The notes: generated by a model from the sequence alone, not told the origin. 64,000 nt of DNA from Photobacterium sp. SKA34 (GCF_000153325.1 NZ_CH724141.1:851850-915849), one strand, 5' to 3'. Shown: positions 1 to 8,721, numbered from the stretch's first letter. Numbers and translations: made by a program.

Positions 1-282
1 AGTTTCACCAAAAAAAGCAACTGAGGCGATTGCGACTAGCGCAATGGAGCCACTAGTTAATGTTGGGTGAGCGATATTTAAAGGTAGGTAGGTTAGAGAA
101 ACAGCATAGAGCATGAAAGCTAATCCATACAGACTAAGCCCAGATACTAACGGAATGTTTCCAATGATAGACAACGGCTTACTAAGCTGTATTGGTGCGG
201 ATGTATTCGTCACCGCAACCTTAATCAAAACACTTGCTGATGCATTTGATAAAATGCCCAAAACTAAAATTAACCACTTCAT
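1..282 (-). CDS. SMR/EmrE-like 4-TM transporter, partial (cut by window edge)
   Basis: The minus strand is open from an ATG at 282 to the window edge (94 codons, no stop). The protein is very hydrophobic: it begins MKWLILVLGILSNASASVLI and has further segments rich in L, I, A and G around residues 40-60 and 75-94. This fits the small multidrug resistance / ArnE-ArnF type of 4-TM proteins, some of which flip lipid-linked sugars. The ATG directly follows the TAG stop of the upstream gene (TAGATG), so the two are translationally coupled. Sitting after two sugar-enzyme genes, it may export or flip their product; that is inference. The 61-codon plus-strand frame over this region is not a gene. Confidence 0.7.
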   Translation of the reverse strand, partial: MKWLILVLGILSNASASVLIKVAVTNTSAPIQLSKPLSIIGNIPLVSGLSLYGLAFMLYAVSLTYLPLNIAHPTLTSGSIALVAIASVAFFGET

Positions 283-1098
283 CTATAAGCCTCGATAAAC
301 TTGTTGCGTTAGCTCTATTGCATTTCGTATTTGTTTAATTGATGAGTAAGAGTGGCTTGTTAGCATTTCAATTGTCATCGGCATTTCTGGCAAATAAGTT
401 TGTATCGCTTCCGCTGCTTTTTTGTGATAAGGGTTATTTTTGTTCAATGGAGCAAGTTGTGGCTCACTAATATGAATGTGGTGAATGATAGGGGCTACTG
501 ATTTTATAATTTTAGCGGGATCTTCATTGTTGATATTCATTGCGCCGATATCAAGTTGCATTCGAATATGAGCGTGATTAACTTCTCTTACAATATCCGC
601 AGTATCAATGCTGTTCGTCATAAAGTTAGCTTGATAACATTCAGGATTAGGCTCTAGACATATAACAACACCATAACTCTCAGCTATAGCACCCAAGCGT
701 CTAAAGAAATCGACCGACATTTTTAGTGTTTGACTATCGTCTAAGTGAGAACGGTCTCTGTTTTTAGGTGAGCCAAAAACAAGTTTTTTCGCACCAAGAG
801 TGCTTCCTATTCTACAAATATGAGTTAAATGCTGTAAAAGTAAGTTTTGTGTTTCACTCGTGCCAAAAACATTAAGGCCTGTAGTACCAAACAAGAGGGC
901 TTGCATCCCAATAGGTTCGACTCCCTTACTATTCCAGTAATGCTTTACCTCTAAGATTTTTTTTTCTTCTGTTTGGCTAGGTATGTCAAAGTATTTTGGT
1001 GGTGCTATGTCGATGTAAGAAACACCATAGTCGTTTAAAACTTTAGCAACATCATTATCTTTGGCTACATCCCAAGCAATATTAGAGATTGATATCAT
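283..1098 (-). CDS. Sugar phosphate isomerase/epimerase family TIM-barrel protein
   Basis: 271 aa. It has the pattern of the xylose-isomerase-like / AP-endonuclease-2 TIM barrel: a metal-ligand Glu in CLEPNPE (about residue 150), an Asp in QLDIGAMN (about 184) and a His pair in HHIHISEP (about 210). Such enzymes isomerise or epimerise sugars or inositols using a divalent metal; the substrate here cannot be read from sequence. Its ATG overlaps the stop of the preceding gene by one base (TAATG), and its own stop abuts the transporter start, giving a tight three-gene operon. Confidence 0.7.
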   Translation of the reverse strand: MISISNIAWDVAKDNDVAKVLNDYGVSYIDIAPPKYFDIPSQTEEKKILEVKHYWNSKGVEPIGMQALLFGTTGLNVFGTSETQNLLLQHLTHICRIGSTLGAKKLVFGSPKNRDRSHLDDSQTLKMSVDFFRRLGAIAESYGVVICLEPNPECYQANFMTNSIDTADIVREVNHAHIRMQLDIGAMNINNEDPAKIIKSVAPIIHHIHISEPQLAPLNKNNPYHKKAAEAIQTYLPEMPMTIEMLTSHSYSSIKQIRNAIELTQQVYRGL

Positions 1099-1880
1099 TA
1101 TTCAACCTCTTTTTTAGCTTCTGATTGAGCATAAGCTCGAATAGCTAATAGCGTTTCTTTTTTAGAGTATTGATAAGGTTGATTATTATGAAATAAATGA
1201 GAGACCTCAGTTTGAAAGTCATAACTAGCAGGCGTATCACTTAATTTATTGTCAAAGTCTAAGCCAAAACACTCTTTTGCAATATCACTAACAGATAATG
1301 GTTCAGCTGTTAAATGTAAAAGATTACAGTGATTCCTAATAGCCACTTGGATATCTGACCACAAGTTAACCATCGGGTAAAACTGGAAAACACCACCGCT
1401 ATCTATAGCGTCTAAATTATTATTATTGAGGAAGTCATAAATGACATTCTTTTTAAGCCCTGGGCCAACTAGTCCAGGCAGGCGAATGATGAGATGGTTA
1501 GAAAAATTCGCCTTTACAAACTCTTCAAGCTCATACCTGTGTAGGCCGTAAGGATAAAGCCCCGATGTATCAATAGAAGTTGATTCAGTTGCTTGATTAG
1601 GGTTCTGAAATACATCAACTGTACTAATTAAGATGAACTGCTCACATTTTATGGTCGATAAATGTGAGATTAAGTCTTGTATACTTTTTTTGTCTTGCTC
1701 TGGGTGCTTGTTCGCTAACCATTTTACAGCAGGAGCTCCAGCACAAACGACAGTATCAAATGACTTGCTTCTAATCTCGGCTATATTTGTAGATCTATAT
1801 AAATCATTGAAATTTTTCTGTTTTAAAAGTGTGCTACCGACAAACCCACTGTAGCCTATTAAGGCATCTTTTTTAGTCAT
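1098..1880 (-). CDS. NAD(P)-dependent epimerase/reductase-like protein (extended SDR)
   Basis: 260 aa, shorter than most extended SDRs (about 300-350). The N-terminal Rossmann signature is present as GYSGFVGS (residues 9-16), followed by ISTVDVF and a sugar-epimerase-like RLPGLVGPG stretch. The catalytic YxxxK position reads YGLHR, so the usual Lys is Arg; activity may be altered or lost. It is the first gene of the operon with the isomerase-like protein and the 4-TM exporter, suggesting a nucleotide-sugar or sugar modification route. Substrate unknown. Confidence 0.65.
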   Translation of the reverse strand: MTKKDALIGYSGFVGSTLLKQKNFNDLYRSTNIAEIRSKSFDTVVCAGAPAVKWLANKHPEQDKKSIQDLISHLSTIKCEQFILISTVDVFQNPNQATESTSIDTSGLYPYGLHRYELEEFVKANFSNHLIIRLPGLVGPGLKKNVIYDFLNNNNLDAIDSGGVFQFYPMVNLWSDIQVAIRNHCNLLHLTAEPLSVSDIAKECFGLDFDNKLSDTPASYDFQTEVSHLFHNNQPYQYSKKETLLAIRAYAQSEAKKEVE

Positions 1881-1931
1881 TATATTTTTCTAGTTAACTA
1901 TTTCATATAAAAGTAATTGTATCAATATAAT

Positions 1932-1994
1932 AAGCGACAAGCGATAAGCGATAAGCGATAAGCGATAAGCGACAAGCGACAAGCGACAAGCGAT
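1932..1994. repeat. Heptanucleotide tandem repeat, 9 copies of AAGCGAY
   Basis: Nine head-to-tail 7-bp units occupy 63 bp. The last base of successive units reads C,T,T,T,T,C,C,C,T, so two unit types (AAGCGAC and AAGCGAT) alternate in blocks. It lies upstream of the sugar operon in a non-coding gap. Copy number is likely to vary by slippage. Confidence 0.95.
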
Positions 1995-2240
1995 AAAATC
2001 ACTAACTAGGAATGGGGCATAAATGGTTTACCAATACCACTTCAACTAAACCTCAACATATAAGTTAGATACGAACCCTACAAGAATTAAGTTTTGGTTT
2101 CGTTTAACTACACAACCGTAGATATCAATCACTATAACTAACGTTACACTTATAGGGATTCATAACATAGATCATACCCCTCAAAATCATAAAACTTAGT
2201 TTGCAATTTAATTGAAAAATCACCCCCTCAAAACTATTGT

Positions 2241-2259
2241 AATGATAACGGTTATCATT
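2241..2259. promoter_or_regulatory. Fur box
   Basis: A perfect 9-1-9 palindrome, AATGATAAC-G-GTTATCATT, close to the Fur 19-bp consensus. It ends 39 bp before the proposed start of the P19-like gene and most likely represses the iron-uptake operon when iron is plentiful. Confidence 0.88.
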
Positions 2260-2298
2260 AATATTATCGCTTGATTATCAATAATGGAAATTCTAACA

Positions 2299-2853
2299 AT
2301 GAAAGCAGCTCACCTTTTAGTAGCAACTAGTTTTATTCTGTCTTCAACTTCTGTATTAGCCCAAGAATATCCACTTGGTCAGCCTGTACTTAAAAATGGA
2401 ATGGAGATTCAAGGTGTTTACCTTCAACCTATTACCATGGACACAGAAGGCATGGAGAACATGCACAGCTTATCTGCGAAAGATTCTGATGTGCATTTAG
2501 AAGCAGATATCCATGCGGCAGAGGAAAATCCAAACGGCTTCGCTGAAGGTGACTGGATGCCTTACCTTACGATCAAATACTCTGTAGACAAACTAGGTGA
2601 TGATAAACCCGCCCAAACAGGTGAATTTATGCCTATGGTTGCAAGTGACGGACCTCACTACGGTAAAAACATCAAGCTAGACGGTAATGGTAAATACAAA
2701 GTTACTTTCACAATCTACCCACCGTCATACAACAAAAAAGCCATGTTCGGACGACATATTGATAAAGAAACAGGGGTAGCTCCATGGTTTAAACCTTTTG
2801 ACGTTTCATGGGAATTTAACTACGCAGGTGTTGGTAGAAAAGGTAGTTACTAA
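2299..2853 (+). CDS. P19/Tp34-type periplasmic iron-binding protein
   Basis: 184 aa from the ATG at 2299, chosen because it follows GGAAA and starts a clean signal peptide (MKAAHLLVATSFILSS, cut after VLA). An in-frame ATG at 2284 would add five residues without a ribosome site. The mature part starts QEYPLGQPV and has a Met/His-rich stretch (MDTEGMENMH) typical of the P19/FetP family, which binds Cu/Fe in the periplasm and works with FTR1-type permeases. First gene after the Fur box; a hairpin follows its stop, so it is probably made in excess over the downstream genes. Confidence 0.85.
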   Translation: MKAAHLLVATSFILSSTSVLAQEYPLGQPVLKNGMEIQGVYLQPITMDTEGMENMHSLSAKDSDVHLEADIHAAEENPNGFAEGDWMPYLTIKYSVDKLGDDKPAQTGEFMPMVASDGPHYGKNIKLDGNGKYKVTFTIYPPSYNKKAMFGRHIDKETGVAPWFKPFDVSWEFNYAGVGRKGSY

Positions 2854-2870
2854 GATTAATTAATCTTATA

Positions 2871-2894
2871 GGGGGGCTTAAAGCTCCCTTTTTT
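2871..2894 (+). terminator. Intra-operon hairpin with T-run (partial terminator)
   Basis: GGGGGCT/AGCTCCC stem (one G-U pair) with a short loop, followed by six T. It lies between the P19-like gene and the cupredoxin gene and probably causes partial termination. Confidence 0.7.
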
Positions 2895-2919
2895 CACATT
2901 TAACAGACTGATATTCATT

Positions 2920-3267
2920 ATGAAAAGAAATCCCACATTTATTATTTTATTGCTTTTTTTAACTCTGCCCTTATCTGCTTTCGCAGCAGAGAAATTCACC
3001 GTTGAATTGACAATAAACAATGGGGTATTCACTCCTGAAGTGCTCAACGTACCAACAAAGAAAATCATACGTATTAAGGTGTCAAATATAGGTGATCAAC
3101 CCGCCGAGTTTGAAAGCACCCAACTACGAAAAGAAAAAGTATTAGCACCAGGAGCAAGCTCTGTCGTTGTTATTGCACCATTAAGGGAAGGTACCTATAC
3201 CTTTTTTGATGACTTTCATCTCGATCTTCCAAAAGGCAAAATAGTTGCTAGTGAGCAGGTAGAATAA
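2920..3267 (+). CDS. Periplasmic cupredoxin-domain protein of the Efe system
   Basis: 115 aa with a signal peptide (residues 1-22, ending AFAA). The mature part is a small beta-sandwich-like cupredoxin sequence (FTVELTINNGVFTPEVLNVP, then a PxGxYxFFDDFH-type end). In EfeO of Escherichia coli this cupredoxin domain is fused in front of the M75 domain; here it is a separate protein two genes before the M75 protein. It ends by overlapping the FTR1 start by one base. Likely role: metal oxidation or hand-over in the periplasm (inference from family). Confidence 0.8.
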   Translation: MKRNPTFIILLLFLTLPLSAFAAEKFTVELTINNGVFTPEVLNVPTKKIIRIKVSNIGDQPAEFESTQLRKEKVLAPGASSVVVIAPLREGTYTFFDDFHLDLPKGKIVASEQVE

Positions 3268-4109
3268 TGGGACAAGTTACCTTTGTTATCTGGCGTGAAA
3301 GTATAGAAGCGCTTCTTCTTATCAGCATTATTTATGCTTGGCTCAAACAACATACAGATAGCCGACATGGACTGAAATATTTATGGGGCGGTGTTGTCAT
3401 AGGTTGCGTAACTTCCGTTATGCTCGCTTTGTTGATTTATGGCGTATTTAACGTTCTAGACGATACAGGCCAATCTTTATTTATGATCATTATGGAAATT
3501 GCAGCCTGTCTGTTAATAGTCCAAATGGTTTATTGGATGAATAGCCACGGTAAATCATTAAAATCAGACATAGAGTCAGGCTTAGCAGCACAAACCCAAA
3601 AGAAAAGTTGGTGGGGAGTGACTTTCATTGTCGCGATTGCAATCGCACGAGAAGGAAGTGAAGTAGTTGTCTTTTTATCTAGTTTTATCATGACATTAAA
3701 CAAAAACAATGCTGTTGATTTCTTCATTTCAGTATTCGGTGGCATTGTCGTTGCTGCATTCACTATGTATGTATTTTCACTATTCAAACGTTATATTCCG
3801 TGGCGCATCTTTTTCAATATAACAGGAATTATATTGCTTTTTTTAGCCGTGTCATTACTGCTAAAAGGTATGGAAGAAGGGTTGAATCTATTAATTGAAT
3901 TCGATTATTCCGTTCCAGATTTCCTGTATTTACCTGCATGGGATACCACAAATATTATTGATGATTCAGGCTTGTTTGGAAGTTTACTGTCCTCCTTCTT
4001 CGCCTATCGTTCTCAGCCAATTTGGCTAAGTATTATTACCTTCATCATTTTTTGGCTCTCAATGGCATGGCTTTTCTTACGTGGAGGAAAGCATGCACAA
4101 CAGAACTAG
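3267..4109 (+). CDS. efeU: FTR1-family iron permease EfeU
   Basis: 280 aa integral membrane protein with about seven hydrophobic segments. It carries the two iron-path motifs of the FTR1/EfeU family: RESIE at residues 10-14 (usually REGLE) and REGSE at 128-132. It imports iron across the inner membrane, fed by the periplasmic partners encoded on both sides. It overlaps the start of efeO. The substitution of Gly by Ser in the first motif is a mild departure from the family. Confidence 0.9.
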   Translation: MGQVTFVIWRESIEALLLISIIYAWLKQHTDSRHGLKYLWGGVVIGCVTSVMLALLIYGVFNVLDDTGQSLFMIIMEIAACLLIVQMVYWMNSHGKSLKSDIESGLAAQTQKKSWWGVTFIVAIAIAREGSEVVVFLSSFIMTLNKNNAVDFFISVFGGIVVAAFTMYVFSLFKRYIPWRIFFNITGIILLFLAVSLLLKGMEEGLNLLIEFDYSVPDFLYLPAWDTTNIIDDSGLFGSLLSSFFAYRSQPIWLSIITFIIFWLSMAWLFLRGGKHAQQN

Positions 4110-5004
4110 AACACTGATCAATACCCTTTGTCTATCTCTTCTTTTGGCCTCAAGTTTCCCCCTTGAGGCCAAAGCATTACGCTCACCAGTCCAAACTGGT
4201 GATGAGATAATCATTGCAAAAGGAGATATACCAACACCGGCTAAATATAAACCAGCCACGGAAGCCTTTATTGTTTACGCCACTGACAATATTGAACAAG
4301 TCATTGAACTACTTAATCATTTAAAAAAGTCTTTAGTGGAAAATAATATAAAAGAAGCCCAAGGTTATTACGTAAAAGCACATCAACATTACGAAATGAT
4401 ACGCCCTGTTGTTGACCTATTTGGAAATACAGATCGTATTATAAATTCGCGTGCAGATTATTTTTTACAAGGTGTAAATGACTATCGTTTTAAAGGCTTT
4501 CATCTCGTTGAGTATATGCTCTTCAAAGCTAAGAATAAGTCTGCAGCATCAGACGCTGTTGATGAATTAGTCATGTATGTCAAAGATCTCAAACAACGTG
4601 TTGAGCAAGAACACATTGAAATACCTAAGTTAGTTCAATCATCTGCAGACTATATTGAAATGATCATCGAAGTAAAACTCAATGGACAAGAAAATATATA
4701 CAGCCATTCAGATCTCGCAGATATTGCAGCAAATATGGCGGGGTCAGAAAAAATTATTGAAGAGCTTAAACCATTTATTTCGCCTGAAACGTTAAAGCCA
4801 ATACTTAAAAACTACCAGCAGATCGATCAGCTCATTGGTCGCTACGTAACAGATCAAGGAAGTTTTAAGCCATATGGTCAACTAACCAACCATGATAAGA
4901 AGAAGCTTTACTCGCTGTTATCAGATCAAGCTTATTTACTGGCAACATTAAGATCTACCCTAAACGTAGATGTTTACTACAAATATCAGGCGGAAACACC
5001 ATGA
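4093..5004 (+). CDS. efeO: EfeO/EfeM imelysin-like (M75) periplasmic protein
   Basis: 303 aa from the ATG at 4093, which has GGAGG five bases upstream and begins a signal peptide ending near LEAKA; a GTG at 4081 would be a poorer start. The mature protein is largely helical with the HxxE metal motif (HLVE in GFHLVEYML, about residue 137) that defines the M75 domain. It lacks the N-terminal cupredoxin of long EfeO, which is instead encoded separately upstream, so this is the short EfeM type. It overlaps the end of efeU and the start of efeB by 4 bases. Confidence 0.87.
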   Translation: MHNRTRTLINTLCLSLLLASSFPLEAKALRSPVQTGDEIIIAKGDIPTPAKYKPATEAFIVYATDNIEQVIELLNHLKKSLVENNIKEAQGYYVKAHQHYEMIRPVVDLFGNTDRIINSRADYFLQGVNDYRFKGFHLVEYMLFKAKNKSAASDAVDELVMYVKDLKQRVEQEHIEIPKLVQSSADYIEMIIEVKLNGQENIYSHSDLADIAANMAGSEKIIEELKPFISPETLKPILKNYQQIDQLIGRYVTDQGSFKPYGQLTNHDKKKLYSLLSDQAYLLATLRSTLNVDVYYKYQAETP

Positions 5005-6263
5005 GCGATAAGAAAACATCATCAACATTTACATTCTCTCGCCGCCGTGTATTGAAAACACTTGCGGTAGGTAGCGCGGCTCTTTCAATGCCGACGGTGG
5101 CAGCGAACGCATCAAAATCTTCTCATAATTACAGTAAAACGATTAACTACAAAGGCGACCATCAAGCAGGATTGATCACTAAAGAGCAAAAAGATGCCTC
5201 TTTTATTGCCTTTGACGTCACAATTGAAACGCTAGACGGGCTCGAAACAGTGCTAAAAACCCTAACGGAACGCATTGCTTATTTAACTCAAGATCATGTG
5301 TTACCTGCCAATACAGATGATAAGTTGCCTCCTCATGAATCTGGGATCTTGGGACGTTCACTCAAACCCGACTCCCTTACCATTACTGTTGCGCTAGGAG
5401 ACTCATTATTTGACAAACGCTTTGGTCTTGCCCCCTTTAAACCTAAGCATTTACAAACAATGACAAGCTTTCCAAATGATCGACTAGAGCCTAATTGGTG
5501 TGGAGGAGATATCACACTGCAAATCTGTGCTGATAGCCCTGAAAGTGTCATTTATGCCGTTAGAGACATCATTCAACATACCAATAAGTACCTTTCTCCA
5601 CGATGGAAAATGGATGGCTTTTTACCTTCACGAGACATAGATAATAAGTCTACGGCAATTAACTTATTTGGCTTTAAAGATGGAACAGGTAATGCGTCAG
5701 CTAGTGATGAAAAACTCATGAACGAGCTCGTTTGGGTTACCGACACAGATAAAGCGCAATCATGGTGTGTAGGAGGCTCCTACCAAGCCATACGTTTGAT
5801 CCGATTTAATCTTGAATTTTGGGATAGAACACCATTAGAAGATCAAGAAAATAATTTTGGTCGTCATAAGATTAGCGGTGCTCCAATAGGCATGAAGCAT
5901 GAGAAAGACTCGCCAGAATTTGATAAAGATCCGCATGGTGATCGCATTTTATTTGATTCTCACATGCGTCGTGCTGAACCACGAAACCCCGAACGCCATA
6001 CAGCAAAGCTTAGAAGACGGAGTTACAGCTACTCATTAGGGCTTAGTAACACAGGAGCACTAGATATGGGATTGATCTTTGTTTCATACCAAAAAAACTT
6101 GAAAACAGGCTTTATTGATACCCAAAAAAGACTTAATGGAGAGCCATTAGAACGATACATCAAACCTTTTGGCGGCGGTTATTATTTTGTATTACCGGGT
6201 CTAAACAATGATCAAAGCTATATGGGTGACAACTTAATACAATTAGCTAAAAAACCGACATAA
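5001..6263 (+). CDS. efeB: EfeB, Tat-exported DyP-type haem peroxidase
   Basis: 420 aa. A twin-arginine signal (SRRRVLK, residues 13-19) marks export of the folded haem protein. The DyP family GxxDG motif is GFKDG (224-228), carrying the distal Asp; the proximal haem ligand is probably the His of DSHMRRAEPR (about 321). EfeB acts with EfeU and EfeO in iron acquisition, either oxidising ferrous iron or releasing iron from haem. Last gene of the Fur-controlled operon; a 13-bp inverted repeat follows. Confidence 0.92.
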   Translation: MSDKKTSSTFTFSRRRVLKTLAVGSAALSMPTVAANASKSSHNYSKTINYKGDHQAGLITKEQKDASFIAFDVTIETLDGLETVLKTLTERIAYLTQDHVLPANTDDKLPPHESGILGRSLKPDSLTITVALGDSLFDKRFGLAPFKPKHLQTMTSFPNDRLEPNWCGGDITLQICADSPESVIYAVRDIIQHTNKYLSPRWKMDGFLPSRDIDNKSTAINLFGFKDGTGNASASDEKLMNELVWVTDTDKAQSWCVGGSYQAIRLIRFNLEFWDRTPLEDQENNFGRHKISGAPIGMKHEKDSPEFDKDPHGDRILFDSHMRRAEPRNPERHTAKLRRRSYSYSLGLSNTGALDMGLIFVSYQKNLKTGFIDTQKRLNGEPLERYIKPFGGGYYFVLPGLNNDQSYMGDNLIQLAKKPT

Positions 6264-6279
6264 AGCCCCTGTTTAACAT

Positions 6280-6312
6280 GCTGTAGATATAAGATCACTT
6301 TATATCTACAGC
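6280..6312. terminator. Inverted repeat after efeB
   Basis: 13-bp perfect arms (GCTGTAGATATAA / TTATATCTACAGC) around a 7-base loop, 17 bp after the efeB stop. No strong T-run, so terminator function is likely but not certain. Confidence 0.55.
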
Positions 6313-6540
6313 TATATCGTTAACTGCATTCCTTTATAGATACTCATACTCACCTGAATTCTTGATTCCTTTCTTAAAACATCATTCTACATTTTTAGAC
6401 GCCGAGCATAATTTAAGGAAAAAGCAAATTATCACCATTAATTAGATATTATCGTTCTCATATCACACTTATTTATCACTAAATAGTTACTATGCTGCTC
6501 GACACATTATCGCCTAAATTCCTTTCATCAATATGGATTA

Positions 6541-6702
6541 TTGAAAGAAGTAATTAAGACCCTTGCTGCTGGTGCTATTTCATCTGCTCTTCTTTCAGCC
6601 TTTCTATTTGAGAGCAACGAGTGAAGCTGGATATTTGCTGATGAACGCATTATTAAAGGAAAAGGCAAACATATTTCTTTCGACCATCGCAAGTGTGGCT
6701 AA
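6541..6702 (+). pseudogene. Small secreted-peptide remnant with in-frame TGA
   Basis: From a TTG at 6541, 27 codons encode a signal-like peptide (KTLAAGAISSALLSAF, residues 7-22), then TGA at 6622, then 25 more open codons in the same frame to TAA at 6700. The continuation is rich in charged residues (FADERIIKGKGKHISF). It looks like a short exported protein interrupted by one nonsense codon. A strong hairpin terminator follows at 6733. No family recognised; the coding call is tentative. Confidence 0.3.
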
Positions 6703-6732
6703 AGGCAAGTTTTAACTAATTCGCCCATCATT

Positions 6733-6760
6733 TAAAAGCCGATCGTAAGATCGGCTTTTA
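6733..6760. terminator. Bidirectional Rho-independent terminator
   Basis: 12-bp perfect arms (TAAAAGCCGATC / GATCGGCTTTTA) with a 4-base loop and flanking A/T runs. Confidence 0.85.
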
Positions 6761-6889
6761 TTGTCAACATAGATATGGCGAGAAAAAATTAAAACATAAT
6801 AGATACCATCTATTGACGCAATTCACACTTAATTGATATCTAGTAAATTCTTTCATTATTACAGCTTGAAAACGGCAGGTATAATAGTA

Positions 6890-7633
6890 TTACTGGCAGG
6901 TATAACCACCGTCAATTGGCACTAATGAACCTGTCATAAAACTATTATCATCAGATAATAAATAACACGCTAGCTTAGCGATTTCATCAGGTCGTGCGAT
7001 ACGCTTGATTGGCTGTGCTTCTTCCAACATGTTCATGACTTCTTTATCACTTAGACCTGTTGCTGACATAAATGACCTTTTGGCCTTCTCAAGCAAGGGG
7101 GTATCTATAGTTCCAGGACAGATACAGTTTATCTTTATATTAAATTCGGCATAGTCAATGGCGGTACTTTTAGTCAGTTGTGCAATTGCACCTTTTGTTA
7201 AACCATAAGCTGCACTTAGTCCTTTACCTACAAAACTTTGATCAGAACCCATCAATAATATATTACCTTGACGATGTTCTTTCATTAAGGGAATAACGGT
7301 TTTAAGCGTATAAAAAGTACCTTTAATATTTACTGATATTATCTTATCGAGTTCTTCTAAAGACGTTTGCTCAATGTTAGATACTAAATGCATTCCAGCA
7401 TTAGAAAATAAAGCATCAATCTTTTTTTCTTTAAAGTAAATATCATTAATTACTTTTTGTAGCTTTTCATAATCAGTGATATCACAGTGAATAAAATGGC
7501 TATTATTTGAATCAGGTGTATTAATATCAATATTATAAACAATTGCTCCACGATCTATTAAGAGCTCAACCGTAGATTTTCCAATGCCTGTTGAGCCGCC
7601 TGTCACTATGGCCACTTTATTCAAGAACTGCAT
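6890..7633 (-). CDS. SDR-family oxidoreductase
   Basis: 247 aa classical short-chain dehydrogenase/reductase. NAD(P)-binding TGGSTGIG at about residues 11-18, NAG at about 79-81, catalytic Ser region (LLMGSDQS) and YGLTKG (YxxxK) near 150, and the C-terminal PIDGGYT typical of the FabG/glucose-dehydrogenase branch. Conserved DIN after the second strand suggests NAD preference. It stands alone, with no neighbour that hints at a substrate. Confidence 0.85.
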   Translation of the reverse strand: MQFLNKVAIVTGGSTGIGKSTVELLIDRGAIVYNIDINTPDSNNSHFIHCDITDYEKLQKVINDIYFKEKKIDALFSNAGMHLVSNIEQTSLEELDKIISVNIKGTFYTLKTVIPLMKEHRQGNILLMGSDQSFVGKGLSAAYGLTKGAIAQLTKSTAIDYAEFNIKINCICPGTIDTPLLEKAKRSFMSATGLSDKEVMNMLEEAQPIKRIARPDEIAKLACYLLSDDNSFMTGSLVPIDGGYTCQ

Positions 7634-8324
7634 TATTGATTTATCCTTCTATCCGTAAATTAAAGAGTTAAAGCCTTTACGAAAAAGTGAGAAAACGCAC
7701 TTTATCTAAATGAAATTAAAGCTTCACTATCTAGCACTAAGCCATCAGATGCATATTACTCCTGTAAAGACTTTCAATTTTTAAGGAAGTGTAAAATCTT
7801 GCAACTTTGTTTTCTTTTTTAGACACCTAACACGAGAGTAAGAAGCGAAACCTTAACAACTACAGAAGATATCTCCTATTCAGTAAAAGCTTAACTTTTA
7901 TCATAAATAATAACATATTAAAAAATTGCCATTTATACTTAACTCACTAATTTCGGGACAAAACAGGTTCTCTATCAGACAAATCAAGGCATCGAAAAAT
8001 AGGCAGAAGCTAAGTTTTACAACTTCATTTATTACATAAGTGGGAGTAAAAAACCTTATCTATTTATTAAGCATAATTTCTAACAATAAACTTTAGATTA
8101 TTGACAAGGAAAGAGACTTATTTAATAATTTTCTATCGCTTATCCTTCTTATATCATTAAGTTATAAACTATCTTTACAAAAATAGACAAATAACGCCAA
8201 TAACTTTTTTAAAACAACTATTTTAATATTTATGTTTGCATTTTTAGAGTAAAAACAAACTAACATTATTAAAATTATCTATTATATTAAATGATAATCG
8301 CTTTAATTTAATGAGGTAAAAACT
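7634..8324. other. AT-rich intergenic region, no gene seen
   Basis: About 690 bp of very AT-rich sequence holding the promoter of the leftward SDR gene and the upstream region of the small membrane protein. No open frame of note, no clear hairpin, no recognised motif. Confidence 0.6.
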
Positions 8325-8501
8325 ATGAGTAATGATGAATTACTTCCACTCTATGTTGTTATTTCTTTGGTGTTATTCCTATTTTTCATCATATTTTTAT
8401 ATATTCAACTTTCTATTAAAGCGAAAAAAGACGGTGTGATTGGAGACTATTGTATAAATCAAAAAAAAGATAAGGCTGCTGGTAGGTCAGAACAGAACTA
8501 A
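8325..8501 (+). CDS. Small single-pass membrane protein, 58 aa
   Basis: 58 codons from ATG at 8325, with GAGG eight bases upstream. Residues 8-28 are a strong membrane segment (LYVVISLVLFLFFIIFLYIQ) followed by a basic, polar tail (KAKKDG, QKKDKAAGRS), so the C-terminus is probably cytoplasmic. A 6-bp hairpin plus seven T follows the stop, completing a self-contained transcription unit. No family recognised. Confidence 0.6.
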   Translation: MSNDELLPLYVVISLVLFLFFIIFLYIQLSIKAKKDGVIGDYCINQKKDKAAGRSEQN

Positions 8502-8507
8502 AAAGAG

Positions 8508-8528
8508 AACAGATTATCTGTTTTTTTA
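8508..8528 (+). terminator. Rho-independent terminator of the 58-aa gene
   Basis: AACAGA-TTA-TCTGTT followed by a run of T. Confidence 0.65.
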
Positions 8529-8667
8529 TTTACAGTACTGTCATTTTTACTCAATTAATACCTAAAAGCAGACGATTTAAAAGCAATCACATACACGCTG
8601 ACATTTCACTAACATTTTCACCCTATTATTCATCAAATAAATGTCGTGTTCTTAATTGTGGTGCCCT

Positions 8668-8721
8668 GTGAATCAAATACTCTCCCAGATTAATATTTTT
8701 CCAATTAAATCAACCCAAAAG
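8668..8721 (+). pseudogene. 5' fragment of MOSC/flavin-ferredoxin reductase gene, split by an IS
   Basis: From GTG 8668, 18 codons encode MNQILSQINIFPIKSTQK, the normal YcbX/MOSC N-terminus ending in the conserved PIKST. The reading frame then runs into the insertion element. The last 15 bp (8707-8721, AAATCAACCCAAAAG) recur at 10226-10240 where the rest of the gene resumes in the right frame. Confidence 0.88.

Noticed and set aside
1932-1994. CRISPR-like array
   Set aside because: The units are 7 bp with no spacers; it is a simple tandem repeat.
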